Assembly (NCBI GenBank): GCA_018667995.1
Contig: JABIQT010000484.1
Location: 1 to 6,038, forward strand
Direction of reading: 5' to 3'
DNA: 6,038 nt
Source: Candidatus Latescibacterota bacterium
Lineage (GTDB): Bacteria; JAAXHH01; JABIQT01
A program made the translations under genes and the position numbers. Shown one piece after another: positions 1 through 6,038 of the stretch. The notes below the pieces were generated by a model that saw only the letters and a list, made by a program, of their open reading frames with translations, was not told the DNA's origin and did not search any database. Position 1 is the stretch's first letter; every line of letters starts with the position of its first letter.

Positions 1-61
1 CGGAACTGCTCGGGGGCCAGCTCGCCTTAGTGCCTGCGTGCCAACAGAACTTGCCCTCGTC

Positions 62-1150
62 CTAATGACTCCTACCACGGGCAGCTATATCCCAAATTGT
101 TTCGAGTATGCCATCCCTTACTCCGTAAATCCTATCGTGGAGATTCATGGTAGTGCAAACATGACTTGGATACATGTGGATCTTGTCACCGGGGCGTAGC
201 GCGCAGGATTGTCCGGGAAGTTGTATTTTTACATGCTCTTCCGACTGTCGAATCAGTTCTGCCCCCCGAACGTCTCTGATTGTCTGAATCCCCATGTCAT
301 TCGTCATGGTCTTCAGGCCGGCATCAGCCACCGCCAAGACTTCACTTGGACGACTCACGATGGACGAATATACGGTCAAGGCGCAGTCGAACTCGGGAAT
401 TCGTTTCTGGTAAGTGGCATCCATTAGCACGTAGGAACCTGCCTGCACTTCGGTGATCCCTGGAAAGGTCCCCGTTACTTTGTAGGTACCGGTTCCGCCT
501 CCACTGACGATTGGGACGTCGAGGCCACTCCTTCTTATATGGTCCGCGGTCTCGGTCAATAGCGTCATGGCTGTGCGGCAACCCGCATAACGGGTTTCGT
601 CATCGGGTTCACCTATAATATGGCCCTCATAGCCCATCACACCTTTAAAGAGGATACCCGGACACTGATCAATGATCTCTGCCAGGTCCAGTGCGGGCTG
701 ACCTGGCGGAACGCCACATCGCTGCATGCCCACATCCACTTCCACCAACATCCCCACCTGCACCCCAACCGCCACTGCGGCATCGGATATGGCCCGTACG
801 TTTTCGGCGTCATCTGCCGCCACGATAATCTCGCAGTGATGAGCAAGGGCGACGAGACGCCTTATCTTGAGGGTCCCAACCACCTGGTTAGCGACCAGAA
901 GGTCACGGATGCCGGCTGCCGCCATGATCTCGGCCTCCCCCAGCTTGGCGCAAGTCACACCACGGGCTCCCGCTGCGATCTGCTTGTGAGCGAGAATCGG
1001 CGTCTTGTGGGTCTTCGTATGGGGGCGCAGGTTGGCTGGCTTGTCAGCAAAGAACTCCGACATGCGCCGAATATTGTTCTCCATCAACGCGATATCTACT
1101 ACAAGGGCTGGCGTATCAATATCTTCAATAGGACAACCAAGAAGGGACAT
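62..1150 (-). CDS. DSD1 / D-threonine aldolase-like PLP-dependent enzyme (alanine racemase N-terminal fold)
   Basis: A complete 362-residue protein that probably acts in the cytoplasm on a D-beta-hydroxy-amino acid, either by dehydration (D-serine or D-3-hydroxyaspartate) or by retro-aldol cleavage (D-threonine). The N-terminal TIM-barrel domain spans about residues 10-245. It holds the motif RPHTKTHKT (42-50), in which K46 is the expected Schiff-base lysine, then VDVGMQRCGV (138-147), and a phosphate-binding SGGGTGTY (216-223). The C-terminal beta domain carries PSHVCTTMN, where H330 and C332 match the His-x-Cys zinc pair of eukaryotic-type D-serine dehydratases. The length is normal for the family. 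The ATG start is supported by an AAAGGAG site 6-7 bases upstream on the minus strand (about 1157-1163). It is divergent from the plus-strand membrane pair, so it is probably transcribed from the 1151-1426 interval. The family is confident; the exact substrate and the choice between aldolase and dehydratase cannot be read from sequence. Confidence 0.92.
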   Translation of the reverse strand: MSLLGCPIEDIDTPALVVDIALMENNIRRMSEFFADKPANLRPHTKTHKTPILAHKQIAAGARGVTCAKLGEAEIMAAAGIRDLLVANQVVGTLKIRRLVALAHHCEIIVAADDAENVRAISDAAVAVGVQVGMLVEVDVGMQRCGVPPGQPALDLAEIIDQCPGILFKGVMGYEGHIIGEPDDETRYAGCRTAMTLLTETADHIRRSGLDVPIVSGGGTGTYKVTGTFPGITEVQAGSYVLMDATYQKRIPEFDCALTVYSSIVSRPSEVLAVADAGLKTMTNDMGIQTIRDVRGAELIRQSEEHVKIQLPGQSCALRPGDKIHMYPSHVCTTMNLHDRIYGVRDGILETIWDIAARGRSH

Positions 1151-1214
1151 TCAATACTCCTTTAGTACAGTGAAATATACGGTCAATGAACTGGGCGGGG
1201 TAGTCGTTTACGAA

Positions 1215-1224
1215 TGACATGTCA
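1215..1224. promoter_or_regulatory. Perfect palindrome TGACATGTCA, possible operator
   Basis: TGACATGTCA is its own reverse complement and lies 64 bases upstream of the PLP-enzyme start, inside the divergent intergenic region. The position suits a binding site for a dimeric regulator. No regulator gene is present in the window. A 10-base palindrome arises by chance about once per kilobase, so the call is weak. Confidence 0.25.
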
Positions 1225-1252
1225 GGAATGCGCCAGTCTTAATAGTATTGGT

Positions 1253-1271
1253 GATTCCATTTGGAGGAATC
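1253..1271. repeat. Short inverted repeat GATTCC / GGAATC
   Basis: GATTCC (1253-1258) and GGAATC (1266-1271) are exact inverted copies around a 7-base spacer in the divergent intergenic region. It could be an operator or a small hairpin. It has no T-run, so it does not look like a terminator. The short length makes chance occurrence possible. Confidence 0.25.
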
Positions 1272-1412
1272 CATTCTGAAATGCCTAGAAGCACCAAGCA
1301 TATTTGTCGGCAATAGCACCCTCTGCATCATCGGAAATCACGTGCATTGAGCCGCCGTTGGCACTATTTTCATCTGGTCGTCCGAGATCTGATATCTACC
1401 CAAATGAGGAAA

Positions 1413-1420
1413 CAAGAGGA
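1413..1420 (+). promoter_or_regulatory. Ribosome binding site choosing the ATG at 1427
   Basis: AAGAGGA ends 6 bases before the ATG at 1427. This favours that start over the TTG at 1304, which would add 41 residues of low-complexity, non-hydrophobic sequence with no such site in front. Confidence 0.6.
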
Positions 1421-1426
1421 TCGGCA

Positions 1427-1831
1427 ATGCAAGATTCAAACGAACTGGCGCAGTTGCGTCAGGATTACGAAGCGCTTAGTCTGGCGCACAAACGGCTCGT
1501 GATGGACAGAAAGTGCGATAGTGTAGCGTCCGTGCTGAAGACCTTCGTCAAGTTTGGCGGCACGGCGGGTATCATGTTTTCTGGGTATTTGATTCTATCA
1601 GGTGCTGAAGATGGGTTAGTTGGAAGTATTCTCCTGCGGTATATCACACAGCAGCCTATGGGGGCGCTCATGGCATGGGGCTGTGGTTTGGCAGGCGTAC
1701 TTTTCGGTATCCAACAGTTACGGTTGATTCGCAAATTCGAAGCCAGAATGCGCATACGCGACCAGCTTGTTCCCGATGCTTCTAAAGCTCGTCCTCCCAC
1801 AAAAGAGATGCCCGGTGTCTACCATGAATGA
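1427..1831 (+). CDS. Small predicted membrane protein, coiled coil plus two transmembrane helices, unknown function
   Basis: A 134-residue protein I cannot assign to a named family. Residues 4-29 form a charged, heptad-like segment (ELAQLRQDYEALSLAHKRL) likely to be a coiled coil. Hydrophobic helix 1 covers about 38-59 and helix 2 about 77-96. A basic stretch follows (RLIRKFEARMRIRDQ, 99-113), then a polar Pro/Lys-rich tail. Arginine and lysine at both ends with two helices suggest an inner-membrane hairpin with both termini in the cytoplasm. The ATG start is chosen for its AAGAGGA site. Its stop codon overlaps the start of the next gene (ATGAATGA), so the pair is probably translationally coupled and acts together. 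The layout of coiled coil, two helices and polar tail resembles small uncharacterised proteins seen in phage-like or accessory regions, but that is from memory and unverified. Confidence 0.7.
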   Translation: MQDSNELAQLRQDYEALSLAHKRLVMDRKCDSVASVLKTFVKFGGTAGIMFSGYLILSGAEDGLVGSILLRYITQQPMGALMAWGCGLAGVLFGIQQLRLIRKFEARMRIRDQLVPDASKARPPTKEMPGVYHE

Positions 1832-2375
1832 ATCCAATGTAATTGCCGTATTCATTGTGACCGTTGCCACATCTGTGCTCTGGTACGGCTATTTCTGGCT
1901 GTACGGCGATCACCGAAGAGCCGTTTTCAGAAATGAGATGTATCGGCTGCAGGACGAGCTATGCACCCTTAACCGGACGTGGGCTTTGCCCATGGAGCAT
2001 CCTGGAACAACCATGCTCAGAAAGATGATTGGCGGTGCGCTAGAGTCGGATCACCGAATTTTCTTTAGCGATGCCGTGGTTCGGCTGATTATCGCGCCTC
2101 GTCATTCAGGTCACATCGAAACCTATTTAGCAGACTGGCAGATATGTCTGAAAGAAACGGACGAGCAGATGCGGTCGATTCTGGAGCGGCTGCATGAGTC
2201 CTTTCACGTAGCGCTAGGACGACATGCCGCATGGAGTATGCCGCTGCTATCGCTGAATGTGCTGTTCCTCTCCACGGCCGTGCCCGTTCGCGTCAGCTGC
2301 TTTTCCCTGGCGGATATCGGGTCCTACATGGTCGTTCTCTATCCCGAGATTCAATACGGCACCGGCACGTTTTAG
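1824..2375 (+). CDS. Predicted membrane-anchored protein of unknown function, partner of the preceding gene
   Basis: A 183-residue protein without a recognised domain. Residues 5-27 are a strong N-terminal transmembrane helix followed by a basic stretch (HRRAVFR), which suggests a signal anchor with a cytoplasmic body. The middle (about 34-135) looks helical and amphipathic, with RLQDELCTLN, a HPGTTMLRKMIGG segment and a charged stretch about 108-125. Residues about 136-173 are hydrophobic again and could be one or two further membrane segments. The open frame continues to 1767 upstream, but ATG 1824 is preferred because it overlaps the preceding stop by 8 bases and removes a stretch coded inside the upstream gene. 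No strong ribosome site lies directly in front; the AAAAGAG at 1801-1807 is 16 bases away, so translation probably depends on coupling. The motif order recalls an uncharacterised proteobacterial family with RDELF, HPAY and MLR segments; this is an unverified impression. Confidence 0.65.
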   Translation: MNESNVIAVFIVTVATSVLWYGYFWLYGDHRRAVFRNEMYRLQDELCTLNRTWALPMEHPGTTMLRKMIGGALESDHRIFFSDAVVRLIIAPRHSGHIETYLADWQICLKETDEQMRSILERLHESFHVALGRHAAWSMPLLSLNVLFLSTAVPVRVSCFSLADIGSYMVVLYPEIQYGTGTF

Positions 2376-2381
2376 CAACGT

Positions 2382-3467
2382 TTACGTCCTGATGTCTGTA
2401 TCGACACCCTCGACCTTTATCTCTGCCTCCTGGAGAAACGGTGACAAGTGGGCGATCATATCAGGGTCCATTGGGGGGCGGGGGCGGCTATCATCTCGGT
2501 GCGACGGAACAGGCCACGCGAGATCAGGTAGAACGGCCTGGCGCTGTCGAATATCATTCTTTGTTACATCGATAACCAGCAGATCTTCTGCTATGACGAC
2601 GGGGCCGTCATACGTGATGCGAAGATCATCCATGATGGGCATCATCAGATCTTCACTGAGCATCAGATGATACAGAACAGCAAGGCGCGGTTTGGTCAGG
2701 TCGAATATCTTGCCGGCGGATCGTGGAGGACAGTGCACGCCATTGGCGATGTTACTGGCAATCTGCAACGGCAGATGCGTTTTCTGTGCGTAGGCGGCGG
2801 CTGGGACAAAAGCCTCATGGATCAGTACGTCTGCGTTTTGCCCATTTTCTACGATGAACTGACTTGGCTTTCCGTCTCCCAGAAAAACGAATGAGAGATC
2901 GTTCCAATCGAGGCGATAGCTGTTGGGACCGTCGAGGCAGTGGAGAGCTGGAAATGCCGTAATCAGCACACCATTCTCCTCATAGACGACTTTCTTCGGG
3001 GTGGCATAATCAAATTCGTGAAATATGATGCGATGGCCTTCTCCCGTGTTTACGACGCCCATCCGGCTCTCGATATCCCACGCCATCATCTTCTGAAATG
3101 CTTCGCCGAATGCCGCGGTCCCCAATCTCTCCTCTTTGGCTGACGGCCCCCATACATGGAGCGGTTCGAAGCGGCCGCGTACCATACCCAGGGCATACAG
3201 TGAAGTCAGATCTCCCCAATGATCTACATGGAGGTGTGTAAGAAAGACCTTATCCAGTTTCGAATGTGGTACCCCAAAGGCATTCAGGTTTGCACTGGAT
3301 CCAGTGCCGAGATCAAATACGAATACATCACCATTTCCCAACTCTACCAGCCAGCCAGGTGATTTTTGGGCACGACGACAGAATGGCATCCCGGTACCTA
3401 AGGCAGTAATGCGCATGGTATCGGGTGAGAGCGCTTCTCCGGGATAGAAAAAGTTAGGATCGGACAT
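2382..3467 (-). CDS. MBL-fold metallo-hydrolase, GntH-like (RNase Z / arylsulfatase-type branch)
   Basis: A complete 361-residue metallo-beta-lactamase-fold hydrolase. Metal-binding motifs appear in order: THLHVDHWGDL with H78, H80, D82 and H83; H176 in LHCLDGPNSY; D198 in LGDGKPS; H217 in IHEAF; and H267 in LYHLML. This set supports a dinuclear zinc site of the RNase Z-like type. The N-terminal NFFYPGEALSPD, the TALGTGMP strand and the C-terminal TYDGP, DLLVIDVTKNDIR and AWPVP segments match what I recall of proteins annotated as GntH, named after the guanitoxin cluster. That name does not imply toxin synthesis here, and the substrate is unknown. Many relatives begin with an export signal; this one starts directly at the mature-like sequence, and the frame upstream reaches a stop at 3501-3503 with no other start, so it is probably cytoplasmic. 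An AGGA lies 8 bases before the ATG. It is downstream of the sulfatase on the same strand. Confidence 0.88.
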   Translation of the reverse strand: MSDPNFFYPGEALSPDTMRITALGTGMPFCRRAQKSPGWLVELGNGDVFVFDLGTGSSANLNAFGVPHSKLDKVFLTHLHVDHWGDLTSLYALGMVRGRFEPLHVWGPSAKEERLGTAAFGEAFQKMMAWDIESRMGVVNTGEGHRIIFHEFDYATPKKVVYEENGVLITAFPALHCLDGPNSYRLDWNDLSFVFLGDGKPSQFIVENGQNADVLIHEAFVPAAAYAQKTHLPLQIASNIANGVHCPPRSAGKIFDLTKPRLAVLYHLMLSEDLMMPIMDDLRITYDGPVVIAEDLLVIDVTKNDIRQRQAVLPDLAWPVPSHRDDSRPRPPMDPDMIAHLSPFLQEAEIKVEGVDTDIRT

Positions 3468-3532
3468 TGTGTTATTCCTGGTCGAGATATGGTTTGAGGA
3501 CTACCCATCATTCGCACGATGGCGACACGATC

Positions 3533-3551
3533 ACCGGGTCAGCTACCTGGT
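3533..3551 (-). repeat. Short hairpin after the sulfatase stop codon
   Basis: ACCGGGT (3533-3539) and ACCTGGT (3545-3551) can pair over 7 positions, including one G-T wobble, around a 5-base loop, just downstream of the sulfatase stop on the minus strand. There is no following T-run, so it is not a standard intrinsic terminator. It could stabilise an mRNA end or attenuate readthrough into the MBL gene, or simply be chance. Confidence 0.25.
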
Positions 3552-3558
3552 CGCGTGG

Positions 3559-4968
3559 TCATACATTCTCGATGAGGTCGTCCCAATAAGGCGCTATGCC
3601 CCCGCGACGACGGATTGAGGGGTTCAAGGTGGGACCTTCTGGCCGTACGCCGTGTCGTATCAGAACATCAAAATATGGTTCCCTTGATTCTGACAGTAAG
3701 GTGAGTAGGCGTTGCCTCATTTCCATGCAAGTGTTCGTGTCACGGCCAGCAAGGTTCTCTTGTTCGTACGGGTCGCGATGTAAGTCAAATAACAGCTCGT
3801 GACCTGTTTCGTAGAAGGCATATTTCCAGCGGTCAGAAACCAGTCCACGCCAATCCACGTAGTCGAAATGGACATGTGGATTTCCGACCATTTCAAGCAG
3901 GACATACTCCGGTCCATCAAAGGATTCCCCGCGTAGGGCCGGAGAGAAATCTGTGCCCTGGAAGTAGTCTGGCATCTGGCCGTGGCCTAGCCCGAGCGTG
4001 GTTGTAGCCATGTCAACGAGGCTGAATAACTCGTCTCTTATCCCTTGTTCCGGGATCTGTCCGGGGCCGTGAAATATCACCGGAACGCGTACAGACTCCT
4101 CGTGGGGATGCCCTTTATCCTCGATCTGGTTGTGGCTTCCCATAAAATCTCCGTGGTCCGAATAATATACGGTGATCGTGTTGTCCGTGAATCCTTGAAG
4201 TTTCTGAACGGCATCCAGTATGCGGCCGACATTCCAATCGAGATTTTCGACCATGGCATAGTATATGGCTAATTTGTGGCGTAGATCATCCCGCTCCCCA
4301 AAATTCGGCCTCACCTGCAGTGCCGCGGGATCGAATCTCAGGAAAGACTCAGGCGCTTCAAGCGGCCAATGCGGTGGTTCCACACTCAGCACCAGAAAGA
4401 GCGGCGTCTCGGCGTCATGCGCGGCGATATAATCTAAGCATAGATCTGTGAGCGCATCGGTTTGGTAGCCGACCAGCTTCGTCGGGTTGAGGGCATCCCT
4501 TTCATAGTAGAATCCTTGATTGGGCGCATTGTTCATCTCACACCCAAACCAGTCCTGAAAACCCGCTCTATGATACTCTGGGGTTCGCTGTGACCACTCA
4601 GGATTGTAGTATTCGGGCTCAGATCCAACGGAAGGGGGATTCTGGTCTCGCACGGTGCCGCAGTGCCACTTTCCGAAGTAGGCTGTCTGATACCCCTCGG
4701 TCCGCAGAAGGGTGGCTATACTCGGTGCCGCGGCTTTGTAGACGTCGTAGAAGCTCTGTACTGGCCCCGCATGCGCATGGCGCCCGGAGAAGATAGTCCC
4801 ACGTGAAGGCGTGCAGACCGGACAGTTTGCGTATGCATTGGCGAAGGCAACCCCTTCCCGCGCCATACGGTCCATATTCGGTGTACGAAGATTGGGATCA
4901 CCAGCGTATCCGGTGGCCACACCACTATGCTCGTCGGATAGGATGTGGATGATGTGTGGTTGTGACAT
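3559..4968 (-). CDS. Sulfatase (type I, Cys-type formylglycine-dependent), apparently cytoplasmic
   Basis: A complete 469-residue member of the sulfatase branch of the alkaline phosphatase superfamily, expected to hydrolyse a sulfate ester (less likely a phosphonate or phosphate ester). Active-site elements: D12 in LSDEHSG as a metal ligand; C52-T-P-S-R56, the C-x-P-S-R signature whose cysteine is converted to formylglycine; K100 and H102 in YFGKWHCG; H200 in EPPHWP; D271 and H272 in YYSDHGDFMG; and K285 in EDKGHPHEES. The C-terminal part has the usual sulfatase subdomain (RWKYAFYE, ELLFDLHRDPYEQENL). Length is typical. The ATG start follows GGAAAGG by about 5 bases, and an in-frame stop at 4993-4995 excludes an N-terminal extension, so there is no signal peptide. 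A maturation enzyme (anSME or FGE) must be encoded elsewhere. It lies 62 bases after the permease gene and 91 bases before the MBL gene on the same strand. The substrate is not predictable. Confidence 0.93.
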   Translation of the reverse strand: MSQPHIIHILSDEHSGVATGYAGDPNLRTPNMDRMAREGVAFANAYANCPVCTPSRGTIFSGRHAHAGPVQSFYDVYKAAAPSIATLLRTEGYQTAYFGKWHCGTVRDQNPPSVGSEPEYYNPEWSQRTPEYHRAGFQDWFGCEMNNAPNQGFYYERDALNPTKLVGYQTDALTDLCLDYIAAHDAETPLFLVLSVEPPHWPLEAPESFLRFDPAALQVRPNFGERDDLRHKLAIYYAMVENLDWNVGRILDAVQKLQGFTDNTITVYYSDHGDFMGSHNQIEDKGHPHEESVRVPVIFHGPGQIPEQGIRDELFSLVDMATTTLGLGHGQMPDYFQGTDFSPALRGESFDGPEYVLLEMVGNPHVHFDYVDWRGLVSDRWKYAFYETGHELLFDLHRDPYEQENLAGRDTNTCMEMRQRLLTLLSESREPYFDVLIRHGVRPEGPTLNPSIRRRGGIAPYWDDLIENV

Positions 4969-5030
4969 GTGACCTTTCCAGTGCGCTGTGTTCTACATTC
5001 TACCGGCATGGCCGTGATGGGTACAGGAGA

Positions 5031-6038
5031 CTATGTAGTGCTCTTGCGCTTGCTTTTCCAGTAAGCATAGAACGGCAGTCCGGTGCAGAGCAGAAGCGTG
5101 CCGATTAGTGGTCGTGTGAAATCTGTGATAAAGACATTCACAAGCACTCCTGTCGCAATGATGAGAAATAGGATCGGGGTTACTGGGTATCCCCAGGTGC
5201 GATAGGGGCGCTTGAGTTCGGGCTCCTTGGCTCTAAGTAACATAAGCCCCACCACAGCCAGAACCAGAAAGATATAATTAAAGAATGTGGTGAATCCAAT
5301 AATCTGTACGTAGGTACCTGAAAGCGCGAATACGGATGCCCAGATCCCCTGGAAGATGATGGATACAGAGGGTGTTCTAAAGGTGGGATGTACGTATTTG
5401 ACGGCTTTGAAGAAGATGCCGTGATGTGCCATGGCGTAGTAAACACGTGGTGCGGCCATCAACTGGGCATTGACGGTGCCGAAGGACGTGAGCATGATGG
5501 CAGCGGAGATGAGCATCGCGCCATCGGATCCCACGAGAACTTGCATGGTATCTGCCGCCACCCGTTGAGAATTCTGTAGTTGATCGAAGGAGAGGACCGT
5601 CAGATAGACGATGTTGGCGAGGATATATACCGTTGCCACAACCCCGAGGCCTACAAAAATGGCTACTGGTATACTACGCTCAGGTTTCTTGATCTCGCCG
5701 GAAATGAACGTCACGAAGAACCAGCCATTGTAAGCGAACAATGCGCCGAGCATGGCAAGACTAAAACCACCGAGCAGATCCGTACCTGATTTCTCCTGCA
5801 CGACAGGGCTCCACGCCACCTCGCCGCCGGATCCGAGCGCAATCCCCATCACGATCACCGCAAGAACTGCGCCCACCTTAATAAAGGCAAACACGTTCTG
5901 AATTCCGCCACCGACCCGCACCCCAAGGCAGTTCATGCCGGTCAGAAACAGGATGCATCCGACCGCAATGAAACGCTCCGTCCACATATCCTCGATAGCA
6001 AAAAGTCCACCTGCATATCGGGCAAACGTGGTTGCGAC
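5031..6038 (-). CDS. APC-superfamily amino acid permease (LAT-like), 5' end cut by the window edge
   Basis: The minus-strand frame is open to the last base of the window, so the real start lies beyond it; the internal ATG at 5987 is not the start, because in-frame sequence before it (ATTFARYAGGLFAIED) fits the family. About 335 residues are visible, with roughly nine hydrophobic helices, against 12 helices and about 440-470 residues in full-length relatives, so around the first three helices are missing. Family signatures include YNGWFFVTFISGEIKKPERS after helix 5-6, APRVYYAMAHHGIFF in the middle, and PELKRPYRTWGYPVTP before the last two helices. It is an inner-membrane secondary transporter for amino acids or related amines, by exchange or proton symport. 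The basic C-terminus (KSKRKSTT) is probably cytoplasmic. It is the upstream gene of the possible permease-sulfatase-MBL unit. The transported compound is unknown. Confidence 0.9.
   Translation of the reverse strand, partial: VATTFARYAGGLFAIEDMWTERFIAVGCILFLTGMNCLGVRVGGGIQNVFAFIKVGAVLAVIVMGIALGSGGEVAWSPVVQEKSGTDLLGGFSLAMLGALFAYNGWFFVTFISGEIKKPERSIPVAIFVGLGVVATVYILANIVYLTVLSFDQLQNSQRVAADTMQVLVGSDGAMLISAAIMLTSFGTVNAQLMAAPRVYYAMAHHGIFFKAVKYVHPTFRTPSVSIIFQGIWASVFALSGTYVQIIGFTTFFNYIFLVLAVVGLMLLRAKEPELKRPYRTWGYPVTPILFLIIATGVLVNVFITDFTRPLIGTLLLCTGLPFYAYWKSKRKSTT

Larger units (their letters stand above)
1151..1426. promoter_or_regulatory. Divergent intergenic region between the PLP enzyme and the membrane-protein pair
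   Basis: This 276-base stretch separates two divergent genes, so it should contain promoters for both. I find no convincing -35/-10 pair on either strand; AT-rich elements near 1240-1250 (TTAATAGTAT) are the best -10-like material. It does contain a perfect 10-base palindrome (1215-1224) and a 6-base-pair inverted repeat (1253-1271), listed separately. An in-frame TTG at 1304 could extend the downstream reading frame, but nothing supports its use. Confidence 0.5.

Noticed and set aside
1-65. Possible C-terminal end of a plus-strand gene (open frame from base 3 to TAA at 63-65) entering from the left edge
   Set aside because: Only about 20 codons are visible with no recognisable motif. It would converge on and slightly overlap the PLP-enzyme stop, so it cannot be supported or excluded. 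The minus strand of the same stretch has no start codon.
620-1165. Long plus-strand open frame (181 codons) opposite the PLP-enzyme gene
   Set aside because: It lies almost wholly antisense to a gene with clear family motifs. Its translation is rich in His, Cys and Arg with no domain-like pattern, as expected for a shadow frame.
1304-1426. TTG start giving a 41-residue extension of the first membrane protein
   Set aside because: The ATG at 1427 has a well-placed AAGAGGA site. The extension is Pro/Ser-rich, has no leader character, and would use up most of the intergenic region.
2257-2670. Plus-strand frame spanning the convergent junction
   Set aside because: It overlaps the ends of two better-supported genes in other frames, has Ser/Arg-rich low-complexity composition and no ribosome site I can see.
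5004-5014. CGGC-ATG-GCCG mini-hairpin between permease and sulfatase
   Set aside because: A 4-base stem with a 3-base loop and no T-run is too small to be called a terminator or regulatory site.
2382-6038. A guanitoxin-type biosynthetic cluster suggested by the GntH-like hydrolase
   Set aside because: None of the other guanitoxin enzymes (arginine hydroxylase, enduracididine-forming PLP enzymes, methyltransferase, kinase) is visible; the name is only a family label.

Overview
The window reads as a compact piece of bacterial chromosome: ORFs are tightly packed, Shine-Dalgarno sites precede several starts, and there are no introns. There are no rRNA or tRNA genes, IS elements or CRISPR arrays. 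The species cannot be named from the sequence. The gene content (a DSD1/D-threonine-aldolase-type PLP enzyme, a GntH-like metallo-beta-lactamase-fold hydrolase, a Cys-type sulfatase and an amino acid/amine permease) would fit an uncultured environmental or marine heterotroph. That is an inference with low confidence.

Layout. (a) 62-1150, minus strand: a complete PLP-dependent enzyme of the D-serine dehydratase/D-threonine aldolase-like fold-type III family. (b) 1151-1426: a 276-base divergent intergenic region with a perfect 10-base palindrome and a short hairpin; it must carry the start signals for both flanking transcription units. (c) 1427-1831 and 1824-2375, plus strand: two overlapping genes for small predicted membrane proteins of unknown function, probably translationally coupled. 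(d) 2382-3467, minus: an MBL-fold hydrolase whose stop lies only 6 bases from the stop of the convergent membrane-protein gene. (e) 3559-4968, minus: a sulfatase with the C-T-P-S-R formylglycine motif and no signal peptide. (f) 5031-6038, minus: an APC-superfamily permease that runs off the right edge, so its N-terminus is missing.

The permease, sulfatase and MBL genes share a strand with gaps of 62 and 91 bases and no clear terminator between them. They could form one unit, transcribed permease then sulfatase then MBL hydrolase. A plausible but unproven reading is uptake of a small amine or amino-acid-like compound followed by intracellular hydrolysis. The PLP enzyme shares the strand and the metabolic flavour but is separated from the other three by the plus-strand membrane pair, so it needs its own promoter. 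The membrane pair is the least explained part of the window and looks like a small independent cassette lodged between metabolic genes. I see no clear evidence for a new multi-gene system; the membrane pair is the best candidate for something undescribed.
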